From Gemmatimonadota bacterium (GTDB lineage: Bacteria; Gemmatimonadota; Gemmatimonadetes; Gemmatimonadales; Gemmatimonadaceae), in the NCBI GenBank assembly GCA_016719105.1, contig JADKAQ010000002.1, positions 632,273-696,272 of the forward strand: a stretch of DNA of 64,000 nt. The letters are read 5' to 3'. Of the stretch, positions 51,860-60,098 are shown piece after piece. The position numbers and the translations under genes are program-made. Positions within the stretch are counted from its first letter, which is position 1, and each line of letters begins with the position of its first letter. The notes beneath the pieces were generated by a model. The model was not told the DNA's origin. It was given only the letters and a program-made list of their open reading frames with translations, and ran no database searches.

Positions 51860-52782
51860 CCGTCGCCTACATCTCGCACGCCGACTGCGGCCGGCACGAC
51901 ACCGGCTGGCATCATCCCGAACACGTGGGGCGGCTGCGCGCCATTCCGCGCGCGTTGCGAAACGACTTCGACCTGTATCAAGCCATCGAGCACCTCGAGT
52001 CGCGGCACGCCACCGCCGACGAGCTGGCGATCGCGCACGATCCCGACTACGTGGAGCGCGTTCGCGAACTGGTGGAGCAGGGTGGCGGGCGCCTCGATCC
52101 CGACACCGTCGCCAGCGAGGGGTCGTGGGACGCGGCGCGCGCCGCCTGTGGCGCCGTGCTCGATGGGGTCGACATGGCCTTCGACGGGCGCGCGGTCCGC
52201 AGCTTCGCGGCGGTGCGTCCCCCCGGGCATCACGCGCTGCGCGCGCGGGCGATGGGCTTCTGCCTCTTCGGCAACGTGGCGATCGCCGCGCACTACGCCC
52301 GCCGCCGGCACGGCGCCCAGCGCATCCTCATCGTCGACTGGGACGTGCACCACGGCAACGGGACGCAGGCGCTGGTCGAGGACGAACCCGACATCCACTT
52401 CGTCTCCATGCACCAGTGGCCCTGGTACCCGGGGACGGGGGCCGCCGAGGATCGCGGGCCGCACCGGTCGGTGTGGAACGTCCCCATGGCCGCCGGGCTC
52501 CCGGCGGCGCAATACGTCGAGGCGCTCACGCGAGGCATCGACGCCGCGACCACCGGATGGACCCCCGACCTCATCCTCGTCTCCGCCGGCTTCGACTCGC
52601 TGCGGGGCGACCCACTCGGCGGCTTCACGCTGGAGCTGGAGGACGTCGACGCCCTCACCCGCCAGCTCGTGGAGCGGGCGACCGGGTGGTGCGGCGGGCG
52701 CCTGGTGAGTGCGCTGGAGGGGGGATATGACCCCGACCGGCTCGGCGCCGCCTGCGTCACGCACCTCCGCGCCCTGCTCTAG
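51856..52782 (+). CDS. Histone-deacetylase-family (AcuC-like) hydrolase
   Basis: A 308-aa zinc deacetylase. The active-site pair is RPPGHHAL, zinc ligands lie in DWDVHHGNGTQ and in SAGFDSLRGDPLGG, and the N-terminal RHDTGWHHPEHVGRL is typical. Bacterial homologues deacetylate acetoin-pathway enzymes, polyamines or proteins. It overlaps the previous stop (ATGA), so it is cotranscribed with the MoxR operon, an unexpected partner. A terminator follows at once. Confidence 0.92.
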   Translation: MTVAYISHADCGRHDTGWHHPEHVGRLRAIPRALRNDFDLYQAIEHLESRHATADELAIAHDPDYVERVRELVEQGGGRLDPDTVASEGSWDAARAACGAVLDGVDMAFDGRAVRSFAAVRPPGHHALRARAMGFCLFGNVAIAAHYARRRHGAQRILIVDWDVHHGNGTQALVEDEPDIHFVSMHQWPWYPGTGAAEDRGPHRSVWNVPMAAGLPAAQYVEALTRGIDAATTGWTPDLILVSAGFDSLRGDPLGGFTLELEDVDALTRQLVERATGWCGGRLVSALEGGYDPDRLGAACVTHLRALL

Positions 52783-52784
52783 CC

Positions 52785-52811
52785 CGGACGCTGCGATGTG
52801 GCGTCCGTTTT
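52785..52811 (+). terminator. Rho-independent terminator after the MoxR-to-deacetylase operon
   Basis: CGGACGC (52785-52791) pairs with GCGTCCG (52801-52807), 9-base loop, followed by TTTT. It starts 2 bases after the stop codon. Confidence 0.8.
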
Positions 52812-52954
52812 CCGGGGGTCTCTGGAGCCGAGCATTGCGCGTTCGTACACTCCGAGGGGCGCGATTTTCGGCAGAAAGTTCCGTGTGACGGACGGTACCA
52901 TGAGAATCGTCTGAGATACGCGAGCGACCGGCCGATGCCATGCGTCGGACGTCT

Positions 52955-52985
52955 GCATGAAAGCCGCATGAAGAGGCGCGCCTCT
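52955..52985 (+). promoter_or_regulatory. Direct repeat GCATGAA (11-base period) next to palindrome AGAGGCGCGCCTCT
   Basis: GCATGAA at 52955-52961 and 52966-52972, a 7-base repeat with 4-base spacer, the geometry of OmpR/PhoB-type sites. A perfect 14-base palindrome follows at 52972-52985. Both lie about 220-250 bases upstream of the GvpL/F-like gene. Confidence 0.4.
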
Positions 52986-53201
52986 GAACGGCGCGGGCGG
53001 GGGCAGGGTGAGTTGACGGTGCGGGACCGGGGGGTGGGCGTCATGTCTGGAGTGCCTACGGTCGATACTGAGGATTGACCCGCCGCAGGGTCGGACGGTG
53101 TGGAGCCGCTGCACGACCGGGCGGTGGTGGAAGGGGCGCAGCACCACGCGGATGCACGGCAGGCACGTCCCTTCGCAACGCAGGACCCAACGAGGATATC
53201 A

Positions 53202-53873
53202 GTGGCGCGTACGCGCAGCCTCCGTAACCCGGCCATCGGCGCTGACGCGCTGCAGCTCTTTGGTGTCGTCGCCCACGATTCGTCGTCCCCGTTGCGACTG
53301 TCGGGGGCCGAATTGGTGCCGCTTCGCGACCTCGCGGCCATCGTGCGCTCGGCGCCCTACGAGCGCCTGGCGGCGACCAGCGATGCGATCGGCGAGTATC
53401 GCCGCATCGTCGAGGACGCGTTCCGCGAGCAGCAGGTGATCCCCGCGCCGTTCGGCACCGTCTTCCGGTCGCGTTCGTCGCTGCTGCACTGGATGGAGCT
53501 GCACTACGTGGCGCTCGTCGACGCCGTCGGCTTCCTGAGCGATCGTCTCATGGCCCGCGTGCGCGTGGCGCCGCTCCCGCTGCCACCCGAGGAGCTCAGC
53601 GAATCGCGTGAAGTGCGCGCCGCCGACTTCGAGACGACGGTTTTCGACTCCTTCCGCTTCCTCAAGCGCAGCGCCGTGTCCTGCGTGACCTTCGAGCCGC
53701 AGTCGGGGGCGACGGGGAAGAGCGTCGAGGCGTCGTTCCTGATCGAGCGCGACAAGTGGACAGTCTTCCATGAGGCGCTGGGCGAGGAACGCCAGCGACT
53801 TCCGGAGCTGGAGATCGACGAGAGCGGCCCGCTCCCGCCGTACGATTTCGTCCGCCTCCAGTTCGGAGCCTGA
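53202..53873 (+). CDS. GvpL/GvpF-like protein
   Basis: 223 aa from GTG 53202 with GAGG upstream. LFGVVAHDSSSPLRLSG, VPLRDLAAIVRSAPYERL, YRRIVEDAFREQQVIPAPFGTVF and SLLHWMELHYVALVDAV follow the GvpL/F gas-vesicle family pattern (the PxxFGTVF block is the clearest). No other gas-vesicle gene is in the window, so it may be a repurposed orphan. It sits 3 bases upstream of a Ser/Thr kinase gene. Confidence 0.6.
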   Translation: MARTRSLRNPAIGADALQLFGVVAHDSSSPLRLSGAELVPLRDLAAIVRSAPYERLAATSDAIGEYRRIVEDAFREQQVIPAPFGTVFRSRSSLLHWMELHYVALVDAVGFLSDRLMARVRVAPLPLPPEELSESREVRAADFETTVFDSFRFLKRSAVSCVTFEPQSGATGKSVEASFLIERDKWTVFHEALGEERQRLPELEIDESGPLPPYDFVRLQFGA

Positions 53874-53876
53874 GCC

Positions 53877-54887
53877 GTGTTCTGTCCCGATTGCGGCACC
53901 TGGAACCGGACGCGGGCGGTGAAGTGCACGCGCTGCCACGACAACCTCCCCGAGGTCAGCGCCGCCCCGCTCGAGCAGCCCGACAGCGAACTCACCAACC
54001 TCCGCAAGGCGTCCGGGGCGCGCTATCGCGTCGTGCGCCGCATGGGGAGCGGCGGCATGGCGCACGTGTACTACGCCATGCACGCCACGCTCGACCGGCC
54101 GCTGGTCGTCAAGGTGCTGCACGCGCACCTGGCCAAGGACCCGGAAATGCGCGAGCGCTTCAAGCGCGAGGCCGAGGCCTCGAGCCAGCTGATGCATCCG
54201 CACATTTGTCCGATCCTCGACTTCGCCGACCTCAGCGAGCTGGTGTACCTGGTCATGCCGTACATGGCCGGCGGTTCGCTCGCCGACGTCCTCGTGCGCG
54301 ACAAGACGGTGCCGCCGGGGCCGTCGGCGACGATCTGCGCGCAGGTGGCGACCGCGCTCGACTACGCGCATCGCCGCGGCGTGGTGCACCGCGACATCAA
54401 GCCCGACAACATCCTCTTCGATGAGGACGGGCACGCGCTCATCACCGACTTCGGCATCGCGACCGCGCGCTTTCACGGGCGCCTGACGAGAAGCGGGCGC
54501 GCCATGGGGACGCCGCACTACATGTCCCCCGAGCAGGCGATGGGGAAGATGGTCGACGGGCGCAGCGACATCTACGCCGTGGGCGTGATGCTCTACGAGA
54601 TGCTGCTCGGCTTTCCTCCGTTTGACGGGGCCGACTCGTACTCCGTCGGCTACAAGCAGGTGCACGAGGCCCCCGTCGCCCCCGAGGTCGTCGACTCGCG
54701 CGTCCCGCTCGAGCTCTCGGCCATCGTGATGAAGTGCCTCGCCAAGCCGGCCGGGGAGCGCTTCCAGACCGGGAACGACCTCGCCGATGCGCTCCTGAGC
54801 TACCTGCTCAACAACGGGAGCCCCGCCGAGCAGCGGACCGCGTGGTTCTCGCGCCACTCGGGGGCGGCAGCGGTCTCCTCGCTGTAG
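53877..54887 (+). CDS. Serine/threonine protein kinase with N-terminal zinc ribbon, cytosolic
   Basis: 336 aa. The N terminus has CPDCG and CTRCH (a rubredoxin-like zinc ribbon, about residues 3-21). The Hanks kinase domain (about 48-310) has the glycine loop MGSGGMAHVYY, VAIK-like Lys in PLVVKVLHAH, catalytic loop HRDIKPDN, DFG and the GTPHYMSPEQ activation segment. No membrane helix or PASTA domain follows, unlike typical PknB. GTG start; translationally linked to the GvpL/F-like gene. Confidence 0.93.
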   Translation: MFCPDCGTWNRTRAVKCTRCHDNLPEVSAAPLEQPDSELTNLRKASGARYRVVRRMGSGGMAHVYYAMHATLDRPLVVKVLHAHLAKDPEMRERFKREAEASSQLMHPHICPILDFADLSELVYLVMPYMAGGSLADVLVRDKTVPPGPSATICAQVATALDYAHRRGVVHRDIKPDNILFDEDGHALITDFGIATARFHGRLTRSGRAMGTPHYMSPEQAMGKMVDGRSDIYAVGVMLYEMLLGFPPFDGADSYSVGYKQVHEAPVAPEVVDSRVPLELSAIVMKCLAKPAGERFQTGNDLADALLSYLLNNGSPAEQRTAWFSRHSGAAAVSSL

Positions 54888-54947
54888 CGTTTCGCAGGGC
54901 GCTGTGACCTGTCAGCCGGCGCGGGCATCGCTCGCGCCGTTCGTGTG

Positions 54948-55442
54948 TCAGGGCGTCATCAGGAAGCGCGCCGAATCCTCGGCGCTGGGGAGCCGGCAGC
55001 TGTCGAGCCGCCCAAACCAGGCAATGCGGCGACGCGCCACGAAGTCGTAGCACCAGTCGCGAAGCGCGCGCGGCAGCAGGTAGCCCGCCGTCGCGAAGGC
55101 CCACGCCCCCCCCACGTAGCGCAGCAGCTCCAGCACCGCCGTCGACTTGATCCACGCCCCCTCGCGGTGGACGAGGATCACCGAGTCCACGTTGGCGAGC
55201 CCGGGGAGCCGCGCCAGCGCCTCGCGCCCGACCGCGCTCTTGAGCGGGGCAAAGCGCATCGACCCTTCGCGGTCGCGCTTGAGGACCCACTGCACGGTGC
55301 GATCGCACAGCCCGCACTCGCCGTCGTAGAGCAGGACGAGGCCGTGCTCCTCGAGCAGCGCGGTGAGCGACTGTCGGGACGGCTTGGCTCCCTTGGGCGC
55401 CTTGGCGGGAGCGGAGGGGCGGTGGTCGCGGGGGGCGGGCAT
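54948..55442 (-). CDS. DCC-family (DUF393) thiol-disulfide protein
   Basis: A 164-aa protein with the defining motif LLYDGECGLCDRTVQWVLKRD (CxxC near residue 43-46), later FAPLKS, and WCYDFVARRRIAWFG. About 30 basic Pro/Lys/Ala-rich residues precede the domain. Family members are predicted thiol-disulfide oxidoreductases with unknown partners. Convergent with the kinase gene and divergent from priA. Confidence 0.85.
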   Translation of the reverse strand: MPAPRDHRPSAPAKAPKGAKPSRQSLTALLEEHGLVLLYDGECGLCDRTVQWVLKRDREGSMRFAPLKSAVGREALARLPGLANVDSVILVHREGAWIKSTAVLELLRYVGGAWAFATAGYLLPRALRDWCYDFVARRRIAWFGRLDSCRLPSAEDSARFLMTP

Positions 55443-55517
55443 GGCAGAAAACTAGGCGGGGGGCGGGCAGCGCCACACCTCCGCGCCGCCGCCCGTTGGG
55501 GGATACCTTTGCGGGGC

Positions 55518-58025
55518 ATGCCTCCCCACGCCCCCACGCGCCTCGTCGACGTCGCGCTCCCCGTCCCGCTCTTCCGCACCTTCTCGTATGCGGTCGACCG
55601 GGACTTTCCCAACCCGCTCGTGGTCGGGAGTCGCGTCGTGGTGCCGTGGCGCAATCGGGCCGACGTGGGGATCGTCGTGGCCACGGACGTCGCTGCGGTC
55701 GAAGGGGTCAAGTACAAGGCGGTGACCGCCGTCCCCGACCCCGAGCCCGCCGTCTCGCCGTCGCTCCTGGCCACCTGCCAGTGGCTCGCCGACCACTACG
55801 TCGCCCCGTTAGGCATCGCGCTGCGCAGTGCCCTCCCCGCGGCGCTCACCGGCGTCGAGGTGCCATCGCCCCCGGGCAAGACGCGTCGCACCGTCGTGCT
55901 GGGCGCCGCCGTCGATTCGCTGATGGAGCGCGACGTGCTCTTCAAGCGCACGCGCCGGCAGCGCGAGCTGTACGAGTTCCTCGAGACCGCCGGCGGGCGC
56001 GCCAGCGTCGAGCATGTCATCGAGCGGCTCGGCGTCTCGGAGAGCGTCATCGATGGGCTGGTGAAGCGCGGGCTGGCGACCATCATGCGCGAGGCGGTCG
56101 ATCGCGATCCCTTCGCCCTGCGCCCCGGCTCTCCTCCCCCCGCGCACGCCCCGACGCCGGCGCAGCAGGGGGCCATCGAGCGCATCGCGGGTGGAAATGC
56201 CGGCGACGTCTTCCTCCTCCATGGCGTGACCGGGAGCGGGAAGACGCTGGTCTACCTCGAGGTCCTGCGCCGCGTCGTCGACCAAGGGGGGCGCTCGGCG
56301 ATCGTCCTCGTCCCCGAGATCGCCCTCACGCCGCAGACGGTCGATCGCTTTCGCGGCGTCTTTGGCGATCGCGTGGCGGTGCTGCACTCGGCGCTGAGCG
56401 ATGGCGAGCGTCTCGATGCCTGGCGCGCGCTGCGCCGCGGGGAGAAGCGCATCGCGGTCGGGGCGCGCTCGGCGATCTTCGCGCCGCTCGACGACGTGGG
56501 GGCGATCATCGTCGACGAGGAGCACGAGAGCAGCTACAAGCAGAACGAGACGCCGCGCTACCACGCGCGCGACGTGGCCATCGTGCGCGCGAAGCACGCC
56601 GGGGCGGTGACGGTGCTGGGGAGCGCGACGCCGAGCCTGGAGAGCTGGGTGTTGGCGCAGGAGGGGGCGTATCACCTGATCTCGCTTCCTGATCGTGTGG
56701 GGGGTGGGGTGCTCCCGGAGATCGAGATCGTGGATCTGGGCGGGGTGCGCCGAGGGGAGGGGAAGGGGTCGGAGTGGACGCCGGGGACGGAGAGCGCGCT
56801 GGCGTCGGAGCGGGTGGCGGCGGTGGCGGCGCGGCGGGTGGCGGAGGCGGGGGTGGTCGGAGCGGAGGGGGCGGAGGTGCCGACGCGGGGGGCCCCCCCC
56901 GAGCGCCCCGCGCGCATCGCCGCCCCCCCGCGCGACGTCGTCCCCGACGCCCCGCTCCCCGAGCGCGTCCCGGCCCCTGCGCGCCACATCGTCTCCCCCG
57001 CGTCGCGCGATCCCTTCCGGCGCGTCGTCTCCGAACAGCTCGAGCGCGCCATCCGCACCACGCTCGACGCTCGCGAGCAGTCCATCCTCCTGCTCAACCG
57101 GCGCGGCTATTCATCGTTTGTGCAGTGCACCACCTGCGGCGACGTCACCGCCTGCCCCAACTGTTCCATCTCGCTCACCTACCACCGCACCCCCGAGCGA
57201 CTGGTCTGTCACTACTGCGGGCACGCCGAGGAGATCCGCGCCACCTGTGCGCGCTGCGGCGCCGCCACCATGCGCCAGCGCGGGCTCGGCACCCAGCAGG
57301 TCGAACGCCTCCTCGTCGAGCGCTTCCCCGACGCGCGCATCGCCCGCATGGACGTCGACACCACCAGCGGCAAGTGGGCGCACGCCGAGATCCTCGATCG
57401 TGTGGGCGCCGGTGAGGTCGACATCCTGCTGGGCACCCAGATGATCGCCAAGGGGCTCGACTTCCCCAACGTGACGCTGGTGGGGGTCATCGACGCCGAC
57501 GTCGGCATCAACCTCCCCGACTTCCGCGCCGCCGAGCGCACCTTTCAGCTGCTGGCGCAGGTCGCGGGGCGCGCCGGGCGCAGCACCAAGGTAGGGCGCG
57601 TGATCATCCAGAGCCGCATGGGTGAGCACCATGCCCTGCGCTGCGCCATCACGCACGACTACCATGGTTTCGTCGCCGAGGAACTCCCGGGCCGCGTCTC
57701 GCCGCCGTATCCGCCGACCATCCGCCTGGCCAACGTGATCTTCAGCGCCACCGCCGAGGACGCGACGGCGACGCTCGCGCAGCAGGGGACCGACTGGCTC
57801 CGCCGCCTCGTCGCCGCGCGCCCCGAATTGCAGCTGACCATCATCGGCCCCGCCCCCTGCGCCGTCGACCGCATCAAGCAACGCTGGCGCTGGCACACCC
57901 TCATCAAGGCCCCGCGTAGCGCCGCACTCACCCGCGCCCTGCGCTACTTCGCCGAGCGCTTCGAGGTCCCCAACCGCGACGGGATGCGCCTGGTGGTCGA
58001 CCGCGACCCGGTGAGCCTGCTGTAG
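55518..58025 (+). CDS. priA: Primosomal helicase PriA
   Basis: Restarts stalled replication forks: a DNA-binding 3'-5' helicase of 835 aa. An N-terminal DNA-binding domain starts VDVALPVPLFRTFSYAV. Walker A is HGVTGSGKT, Walker B VDEEHESS, and ATPSLES; the zinc site has four CxxC pairs (CTTC, CPNC, CHYC, CARC), followed by GTQMIAKGLDFPNV and AGRAGR. An Ala/Val/Pro/Arg-rich insertion of about 85 residues lies between VDLGGVRRG and RRVVSEQL, where most PriA proteins have a short linker. TACCTT at 55504-55509 is a possible -10 just before the ATG. Confidence 0.95.
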   Translation: MPPHAPTRLVDVALPVPLFRTFSYAVDRDFPNPLVVGSRVVVPWRNRADVGIVVATDVAAVEGVKYKAVTAVPDPEPAVSPSLLATCQWLADHYVAPLGIALRSALPAALTGVEVPSPPGKTRRTVVLGAAVDSLMERDVLFKRTRRQRELYEFLETAGGRASVEHVIERLGVSESVIDGLVKRGLATIMREAVDRDPFALRPGSPPPAHAPTPAQQGAIERIAGGNAGDVFLLHGVTGSGKTLVYLEVLRRVVDQGGRSAIVLVPEIALTPQTVDRFRGVFGDRVAVLHSALSDGERLDAWRALRRGEKRIAVGARSAIFAPLDDVGAIIVDEEHESSYKQNETPRYHARDVAIVRAKHAGAVTVLGSATPSLESWVLAQEGAYHLISLPDRVGGGVLPEIEIVDLGGVRRGEGKGSEWTPGTESALASERVAAVAARRVAEAGVVGAEGAEVPTRGAPPERPARIAAPPRDVVPDAPLPERVPAPARHIVSPASRDPFRRVVSEQLERAIRTTLDAREQSILLLNRRGYSSFVQCTTCGDVTACPNCSISLTYHRTPERLVCHYCGHAEEIRATCARCGAATMRQRGLGTQQVERLLVERFPDARIARMDVDTTSGKWAHAEILDRVGAGEVDILLGTQMIAKGLDFPNVTLVGVIDADVGINLPDFRAAERTFQLLAQVAGRAGRSTKVGRVIIQSRMGEHHALRCAITHDYHGFVAEELPGRVSPPYPPTIRLANVIFSATAEDATATLAQQGTDWLRRLVAARPELQLTIIGPAPCAVDRIKQRWRWHTLIKAPRSAALTRALRYFAERFEVPNRDGMRLVVDRDPVSLL

Positions 58026-58380
58026 CGGTTCGCCCGCTCCGGCCCGGCCCGACCTACTCCGGACCGTCCGGCCGCGCGCGCGGCGACCGCCGCCGCGCCA
58101 GATCCCGGTTCGGCCCGCCATCGGACGGCGATGGGGCGTCGGCGCGGGCGTTCGGGGATGCGGGAGCGCCCGTCTGGGGCCCCGCACGCCCTTCCGGCGG
58201 AAATTCCCGCTCTATACGCGAGATCAGGAAAAGGGCAGAGGTTGTTCGCCCCCCCGCCTCCCGTGATCTTTCCCCCGTGACGATTCTCCTCCAGACCCGC
58301 CTCGCCCCCCTCGCGCTGCACACGGCTCCCGACGCGCGCGTCCCGTTGGCCGCCACCACCTTGGCCGCGGGGGGCGCCCG
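58026..58380 (+). other. 355-base gap, mostly unassigned
   Basis: G+C-rich with short inverted repeats (for example CCGGAC/GTCCGG near 58058-58070). A less G+C-rich patch holds TATACG (58213-58218), a possible -10. A 35-codon frame from GTG 58277 overlaps the next ATG and is listed separately. Confidence 0.4.
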
Positions 58381-58384
58381 ATGA
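58277..58384 (+). CDS. Possible small ORF, 35 codons, overlapping the acidic protein gene
   Basis: GTG 58277 to TGA 58382-58384 encodes MTILLQTRLAPLALH followed by an Ala/Pro/Thr-rich tail, ending in the ATGA overlap used by most genes here. No Shine-Dalgarno sequence or homologue is recognised. It could be a leader ORF coupling translation, or chance. Confidence 0.25.
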   Translation: MTILLQTRLAPLALHTAPDARVPLAATTLAAGGAR

Positions 58385-59502
58385 ACGACACCACGCGTCG
58401 CTTCCTCACGGCGATCGTCGATCGCGTCCCCAACGGCGGGCGCATCGTCGAACTCCGGCTCTTCCCCGCCATTCGGCAGGGCGGAATCGAGAGCGGTGTT
58501 GCGGTCGTCGCGGTCGAGCCCCCCGAGCCGGTGGTGGAAGTGGTCGAGGGTGCCGAGGTTGCGCCTGACGGTGTGACCGGTGACGCCACCGCCGCCGGCG
58601 ACAGTGGCGTCGCCACCGTCGACACCGTCGCCCTGGATGCGCCGGCGCTCGTCGACGACCAGCACTTCGCCGAGGCGGTGACCGACCTCATCGACACCGA
58701 CGTGGCGGTCGAGGACGAGGAAGGGCAGTCGGGCGACGACGTCGCCGCCCACGCCTCGTTCGTCCCGATGGCCGACGCCGCCGACGAATCCGAGACCGCC
58801 GACGCCCTCGACGATGAAGTGCACACCATCGTCCTCAACGTCGAGCGCGACGTGGTGGCCGCCGAGGCGTATGCCGATGACGAGGCTGATGCCCTCGTGG
58901 TCGCCGCGGATACCGCCGAGGAGCGCACCGCGGAAGTGACGCTGCACGTCGAGCCCGAGGTGGCCGACGAGGAGTCGCCCTACGCCGATGCCCCCGCTCC
59001 CGGCGGCACCGAGGCGCGTCCCATCCTGGCCGATGCCCCCGAGGCGCGCGACGCGTTAGGCGAGGCCATCGGCGATGCCCGTGCACGCCTGGCCTCGCCC
59101 GTCGGGGGGATCGAAGTCATCGCCGAACCGGCCGACGTCACCTCGCCTAACGACGAGGAGTCCATCGCCCTGGGCGACATCCTCGCCCTCCCGTCGCCCG
59201 GTGGCGAGGGGGAGCCGTCCGAGGGGGGAGCCGATCCCGCCGTGGCCGACGTCACGGAGGTCGCGCCGCGCCTGCGCCGCTACGCCATCCTCACCGCGCG
59301 CTATCGCCTGACCATCAAGGGCCCCGACCGCGGCAAGTGGGACGTCGAGATCACGCACGAGGCCGACGCCCCACTCGACACGGTCGAGCGCGTCGCGCGC
59401 GGCGTCGCCAAGCGCGCCGGCGAAGAATCGGACCCCGAGCACTTCTCCGCCGAGTCGCTGCAGGCGGCGCTCGCGGCCCCCGTGTGGGCCACGACGCCGT
59501 AG
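58381..59502 (+). CDS. Acidic, lysine-free-bodied protein of unknown function
   Basis: 373 aa in three parts. Residues 1-45 are an ordered-looking start (RRFLTAIVDRVPNGGRIVEL, RLFPAIRQGGIESGVAVVAV). About 45-285 is strongly acidic, Asp/Glu/Ala/Val-rich and probably disordered. About 290-373 is an ordered C-terminal part (RRYAILTARYRLTIKG, KWDVEITHEADAPLDTVERV, RGVAKRAGEES). The first lysine is residue 313. No signal or membrane helix. It overlaps the Fur-family gene by 19 bases. Function unknown. Confidence 0.75.
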   Translation: MNDTTRRFLTAIVDRVPNGGRIVELRLFPAIRQGGIESGVAVVAVEPPEPVVEVVEGAEVAPDGVTGDATAAGDSGVATVDTVALDAPALVDDQHFAEAVTDLIDTDVAVEDEEGQSGDDVAAHASFVPMADAADESETADALDDEVHTIVLNVERDVVAAEAYADDEADALVVAADTAEERTAEVTLHVEPEVADEESPYADAPAPGGTEARPILADAPEARDALGEAIGDARARLASPVGGIEVIAEPADVTSPNDEESIALGDILALPSPGGEGEPSEGGADPAVADVTEVAPRLRRYAILTARYRLTIKGPDRGKWDVEITHEADAPLDTVERVARGVAKRAGEESDPEHFSAESLQAALAAPVWATTP

Positions 59503-59963
59503 TCGAGGCGTTCAGCGCCTACCTGCGCGAGCACGGTCTCCCCGTGACCGCGCAGCGCGTGGCCATCGCCGACATCATGCTCCGCTCCGAGCGCCACCTG
59601 TCGGCCGACGACGTGGCGCTCGAACTGGCCACCCGCGAAAGCGGGATCGGCCTTGCGACCGTCTATCGCACCATCGACCTGCTGACCAAGAGCGGCCTCC
59701 TCGTCGAACGCGACTTCGGCGAGGGCTTTCGTCGCTACGAGCCCGCCCGCGACGTCCCGCATCACGAGCACCTGCTCTGTACCGTCTGCGGCAAGGTGCG
59801 CGAATTTCGCGACGAGCGCCTCGAGCGCATGACCACCCTCGTCGCCGAGGCCAACGGCTACGCCCGCCAGCGCCACCGGTTGGTGATCTACGGCGTCTGC
59901 GACGACTGTCAGCGTGGCGGCCAGCGGCTCCCCCCGCTCACCCCCACCGGCCGCGAGCGCTAG
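59484..59963 (+). CDS. Fur/PerR-family metal-dependent regulator
   Basis: 159 aa. Winged helix with LPVTAQRVAIADIMLRSERH and VYRTIDLLTKSGLLVERDF, then the metal region HHEHLLCTVCGKVREF and CDDC: two CxxC pairs for structural zinc, and HHEH for the sensing site. Cannot be split between Fur, PerR and Zur by eye. GTG 59484 (MGHDAVVEAF) overlaps the upstream gene; several bases later no better start exists. ccdA follows. Confidence 0.9.
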   Translation: MGHDAVVEAFSAYLREHGLPVTAQRVAIADIMLRSERHLSADDVALELATRESGIGLATVYRTIDLLTKSGLLVERDFGEGFRRYEPARDVPHHEHLLCTVCGKVREFRDERLERMTTLVAEANGYARQRHRLVIYGVCDDCQRGGQRLPPLTPTGRER

Positions 59964-60098
59964 GTTGATGCGCGAGACGCCGAGACGGGGACGACGGCCG
60001 GTGAGGAACTGGTTTGCGTCGAGTGGACCTCGTCCTTCTGTCACGCACGCGCTCGTCACGACCGGTCTCGTCTACCGCTCTCTCCGTTATCCTGCGAC

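Larger units (their letters stand above)
52783..53201 (+). other. 419-base gap with terminator and regulatory repeats
   Basis: Contains the terminator at 52785-52811, the 11-base-spaced GCATGAA repeat and palindrome at 52955-52985, then G-rich sequence up to the ribosome site GAGG (53192-53195) of the next gene. No convincing gene or structured RNA is recognised. Confidence 0.5.
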
